Under the pieces are notes generated by a model. The model had not been told where the DNA came from and did not search any database. It was given only the letters and a program-made list of their open reading frames with translations. Both the position numbers and the translations under genes were made by a program. Below are positions 61,783-64,000 of a DNA stretch of 64,000 nt, one piece after another. This stretch comes from Pseudomonas simiae (GTDB taxonomy: Bacteria > Pseudomonadota > Gammaproteobacteria > Pseudomonadales > Pseudomonadaceae). Every line of letters starts with the position of its first letter. Within the stretch, counting starts at the first letter, position 1. Where the stretch lies: positions 248,001 to 312,000 of the forward strand of contig NZ_FOKB01000002.1 of NCBI RefSeq assembly GCF_900111895.1, in the 5' to 3' direction.

Positions 61783-62963
61783 CGGTGAGGCTCGCTGGCA
61801 GGGTGAAGCAGTGAGCGTACTCTGGATGCATCCAGGCGCAGCACTGCAAAAAGAGGCAGCAGGGTCAAGGCTGCCGCCATCGTGAAGGTTATGGCGAAAG
61901 AATCCAAGGCCGACAACAATGCACTCAGCGCTGCCGCGCCCAGGCAGAAGCTCACTTGGCGATTGATGTTCCACAGGGCGCTGGCGTGGCCCATGCGTTC
62001 GGCGGGGATATCCACAAAGGCCAGGGTCTGCGCGGTGCTGCTGCACAGGCTGCCACCCAACCCCATCAAGAGGTAGGCAGGGATGATCAGGGCTGGCGCG
62101 TTGAGCAACAATATGCCGACGCATTGCAGCGCCATGCCCGCCAGCAACAACGGCTTAGGGCCACAGCGGTTGAACAGTTGTTTGCTGAGGAAAATCGCCA
62201 GCGCCGACGCCAGGGCCCAGGGCAACATCAGCGCACCGGTTTGTGTCGCGTCATAGCCGAGTCCGCGCAAGTAGAGGATGGCGATAAGGCTGGTGCCGAT
62301 GAATACGCCGGGGATGCACAGGTAGATCAGCATGGCGGTGCGCAACATCGGGCTGCGCACTTGTTGGAAAATACTGCCCACGTCCAGCTTCGGACGAAGC
62401 TTGGCCGTCACATCGGGCGTTATCCACAGCAGGGTTAGCAGCAAGGTAATCAACGCCAGGGGCAAGTTGGCGTAGAAGATCCAGCGCCACGACAGGCTGT
62501 CGACAATCAACCCGCCCAACGCCGGGGACAGCGCCGGCACCAGCAGTGCTACCGACATCACGCGCGCCGTCAATTGGCTGCGCTCAGCCGCAGGGAAATG
62601 CCGGTAAGCCATGCCCTGTCCCACCGGAATCAGCAAGCCGCCGCCCAGCCCCTGTAGGGCGCGCCAGCCGATCAGCGTTTCAATCGAACTCGCCTGGCCC
62701 ACCATCACCGAAGCGCCGGCGAACAACAGCAGGCTGGCGGCGATCAAGGCTCTTTCGCCCATCAGCGCCGCCAGCCACACACTCAGTGGAATGATCACCG
62801 TCAGGCCGAGCAGGTAGGCGTTGCTGATCCATGCCAGTTGAGTGACCGAAGCCTGCAGTTCGCGGGCAATATCCGGGTAGGCGACTGTGGCGACAAACAT
62901 GTTCACCAGGTCCAGGGCAAAGCCCAGCAAAAAGATCCAGGCGACTTTCGAGCGGTAGGTCAT
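61779..62963 (-). CDS. MFS transporter (drug-efflux type, DHA family)
   Basis: 394 residues with about twelve membrane helices. It has the DHA motif LIGWRALQGLGGGLLIPVGQGMAYR (motif B-like, Arg) in the fourth helix region, and an ALSPALGGLIVDSLSWRWIFYANLP motif C. Predicted proton-driven multidrug or metabolite exporter in the inner membrane. It is the divergent neighbour of a LysR gene with a perfect palindrome in the intergenic space, so LysR control is likely. Confidence 0.91.
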   Translation of the reverse strand: MTYRSKVAWIFLLGFALDLVNMFVATVAYPDIARELQASVTQLAWISNAYLLGLTVIIPLSVWLAALMGERALIAASLLLFAGASVMVGQASSIETLIGWRALQGLGGGLLIPVGQGMAYRHFPAAERSQLTARVMSVALLVPALSPALGGLIVDSLSWRWIFYANLPLALITLLLTLLWITPDVTAKLRPKLDVGSIFQQVRSPMLRTAMLIYLCIPGVFIGTSLIAILYLRGLGYDATQTGALMLPWALASALAIFLSKQLFNRCGPKPLLLAGMALQCVGILLLNAPALIIPAYLLMGLGGSLCSSTAQTLAFVDIPAERMGHASALWNINRQVSFCLGAAALSALLSALDSFAITFTMAAALTLLPLFAVLRLDASRVRSLLHPASEPHR

Positions 62964-63037
62964 GAGCGCGATCCTGCGAATGAAGCGGGCAGGGTAGGCC
63001 GCGCATGCTGTTTGGGAAACGTCGGTTTGCCTGTTAG

Positions 63038-63060
63038 TTTGTCAAAAATATTTTGACAAA
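63038..63060. promoter_or_regulatory. 23-bp perfect palindrome in the LysR-MFS divergent region
   Basis: TTTGTCAAAA, ATA, TTTTGACAAA is an exact inverted repeat centred on 63049, 15 bp before the LysR ATG and overlapping its ribosome site (GACAAAGGAGG). It is AT-rich in a GC-rich background. Most likely the LysR binding site controlling both genes. Confidence 0.7.
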
Positions 63061-63074
63061 GGAGGGCGCCGCCG

Positions 63075-63932
63075 ATGGTCAGCCTGGACCGATTCGACAC
63101 TTTCAAGGCCGTGGTCGAGGCCGGCTCGCTTACCGCTGCCGCCGACTTGTTGGGCCAGACCCGCGCCGTGGTCAGCTTCAACCTCAAGCGCCTGGAAGCG
63201 GAGCTGGGCGTCACCCTGCTGACCCGTAACACCCGGCAACTGGCGCTCACCGATGCCGGCGAGCGTTTCTACGTGCGCTGCACACGCATGCTCGAAGAAG
63301 CACGGTTGGCGGTGGAAGAGGCGCGTTCGGAGCATGCCCAACTCAAAGGCACGCTGCGCATTACCACCACTGTGGAATACGCATTGGCCGTGGTTGCCCC
63401 GGCTGTCGAAGCCTTCCGCCGCCTGCATCCAGACCTGAACATCCACTTATCCACCTCCTCGACCCATGCAGACCTGATCTCCGAGCGTTTTGACGTGGCG
63501 ATTCGGCTGGGACGCCTGCTGGATTCCAATCACCGTGCGGTGCAGTTGTCGTCGTTCGACGTGTTTGCCGTGGCGGCGCCATCGTTGGGCGGGGTGAGTA
63601 CACTGGATGAATTGGAACAGTTGCCCAAGCTGGGACATGGCCGATTGACGGAGTTGCGCGTGACCGATCCCCAAGGCGGCGAACATCTCTATCGCCCCGG
63701 CCACGCGTCACTGGTCGCCGACAGCGCAGCCGTGCTCCAGGCCTTCGCCGTGCGCGGACATGGCGTGGCAGTGTTGCCGCAATGGCTGGTGAAGGACGAT
63801 CTGGAGGCCGGGAGGCTGGTGCGCTTGTTGCCGGACCATCGTTTTGCCCCGCAAGGGGTCTACGCGATGTATCCGGACACTCGGCATTTGCCCCTGAAGG
63901 TGCGGGCGTTTATTGATTTCATGAAGGGTTAG
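63075..63932 (+). CDS. LysR family regulator, divergent from the MFS gene
   Basis: 285 residues. N-terminal winged helix-turn-helix (FDTFKAVVEAGSLTAAADLLGQTRAVVSFNLKRLEAELG) and a C-terminal substrate-binding fold. AAGGAGG precedes the ATG. It is expected to repress itself and to control the MFS/NTF2-like pair through the 23-bp palindrome. Ligand unknown. Confidence 0.92.
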   Translation: MVSLDRFDTFKAVVEAGSLTAAADLLGQTRAVVSFNLKRLEAELGVTLLTRNTRQLALTDAGERFYVRCTRMLEEARLAVEEARSEHAQLKGTLRITTTVEYALAVVAPAVEAFRRLHPDLNIHLSTSSTHADLISERFDVAIRLGRLLDSNHRAVQLSSFDVFAVAAPSLGGVSTLDELEQLPKLGHGRLTELRVTDPQGGEHLYRPGHASLVADSAAVLQAFAVRGHGVAVLPQWLVKDDLEAGRLVRLLPDHRFAPQGVYAMYPDTRHLPLKVRAFIDFMKG

Positions 63933-64000
63933 AGCGAACCGGCCAGCCCGAAGCGCTTCTTCAACACCTTCTCCAGCAACCCCTTGGGCAACAACGCTGC
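63929..64000 (-). CDS. 3' end of an unidentified protein gene (truncated by the window edge)
   Basis: On the minus strand an open frame ends at TAA (63931-63929) with the last residues LLPKGLLEKVLKKRFGLAGSL, a plausible basic helical C-terminus. It overlaps the LysR stop by 3-4 nt as a convergent neighbour. Only 23 residues are visible, so no family is assigned. Confidence 0.55.
   Translation of the reverse strand, partial: AALLPKGLLEKVLKKRFGLAGSL

Overview
The window is about 64 kb of chromosome from a fluorescent-group Pseudomonas. The organism call rests on the GC-rich coding sequence with dense overlapping operons, on Pseudomonas-type REP doublets (GTGGGAGCGGGCTTGCTCGCGAA and a GTGGGAGGGGGCTTGCCCCCGAT variant), on the gene families (OprD porin, LAL regulator, several LysR regulators, DUF1302/DUF1329 pair), and on a Pseudomonas-order division and cell-wall (dcw) cluster. 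No tRNA, rRNA, CRISPR array, insertion sequence or prophage was seen.

1-7.7 kb is a mixed region: a truncated SOS-associated (HMCES/YedK-like) gene with two altered active-site positions, a chemoreceptor, an M48 lipoprotein protease behind a repeat-rich upstream region, a TMEM165/GDT1-type Mn exporter preceded by a yybP-ykoY manganese riboswitch, rsmC, a D-2-hydroxyacid dehydrogenase and a LysE exporter. 7.8-16.1 kb looks like one hydrophobic-substrate module: fatty-acyl-CoA ligase, DUF1302 outer-membrane protein, DUF1329 periplasmic protein and a large MalT/AlkS-like LuxR (LAL) regulator. 16.2-17.9 kb holds a metallo-beta-lactamase-fold hydrolase and an OmpA-type lipoprotein.

17.9-22.8 kb is the envelope/translation neighbourhood lpoA-yraN-diaA-dolP (minus strand), divergent from rsmI, followed by RNase P RNA (rnpB). 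23.1-41.0 kb is a complete dcw cluster, mraZ-rsmH-ftsL-ftsI-murE-murF-mraY-murD-ftsW-murG-murC-ddlB-ftsQ-ftsA-ftsZ-lpxC, with most junctions overlapping by 1-11 nt. A sigma-70 promoter and three 10-bp-phased MraZ boxes precede it, and a terminator follows lpxC.

41.1-50.7 kb is on the minus strand. It contains a GGDEF protein, an OprD-family porin, and a four-gene operon of RND adaptor, RND pump, heavy-metal-type response regulator and sensor kinase. That operon has a TGACA-N4-TGTCA palindrome (CusR/CopR-type box) upstream and a strong terminator before the porin. 50.8-55.4 kb holds small accessory genes: a 77-residue hypothetical, an orphan solute-binding protein, a YkgJ-type cysteine-cluster protein, a CheV-like protein coupled to a GNAT acetyltransferase, and a GhrB-like reductase. 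55.4-61.4 kb is a LysR regulator divergent from a NodT lipoprotein-FUSC-DUF1656-HlyD efflux operon (AaeXAB-like). 61.4-63.9 kb is a MFS transporter plus NTF2-like protein, divergent from a LysR gene across a perfect 23-bp palindrome.

Most of the window is conventional. The least explained parts are the DUF1302/DUF1329/ligase/LAL module, the repeats upstream of the M48 gene, the RND-two-component-porin arrangement, and the altered HMCES-like active site.
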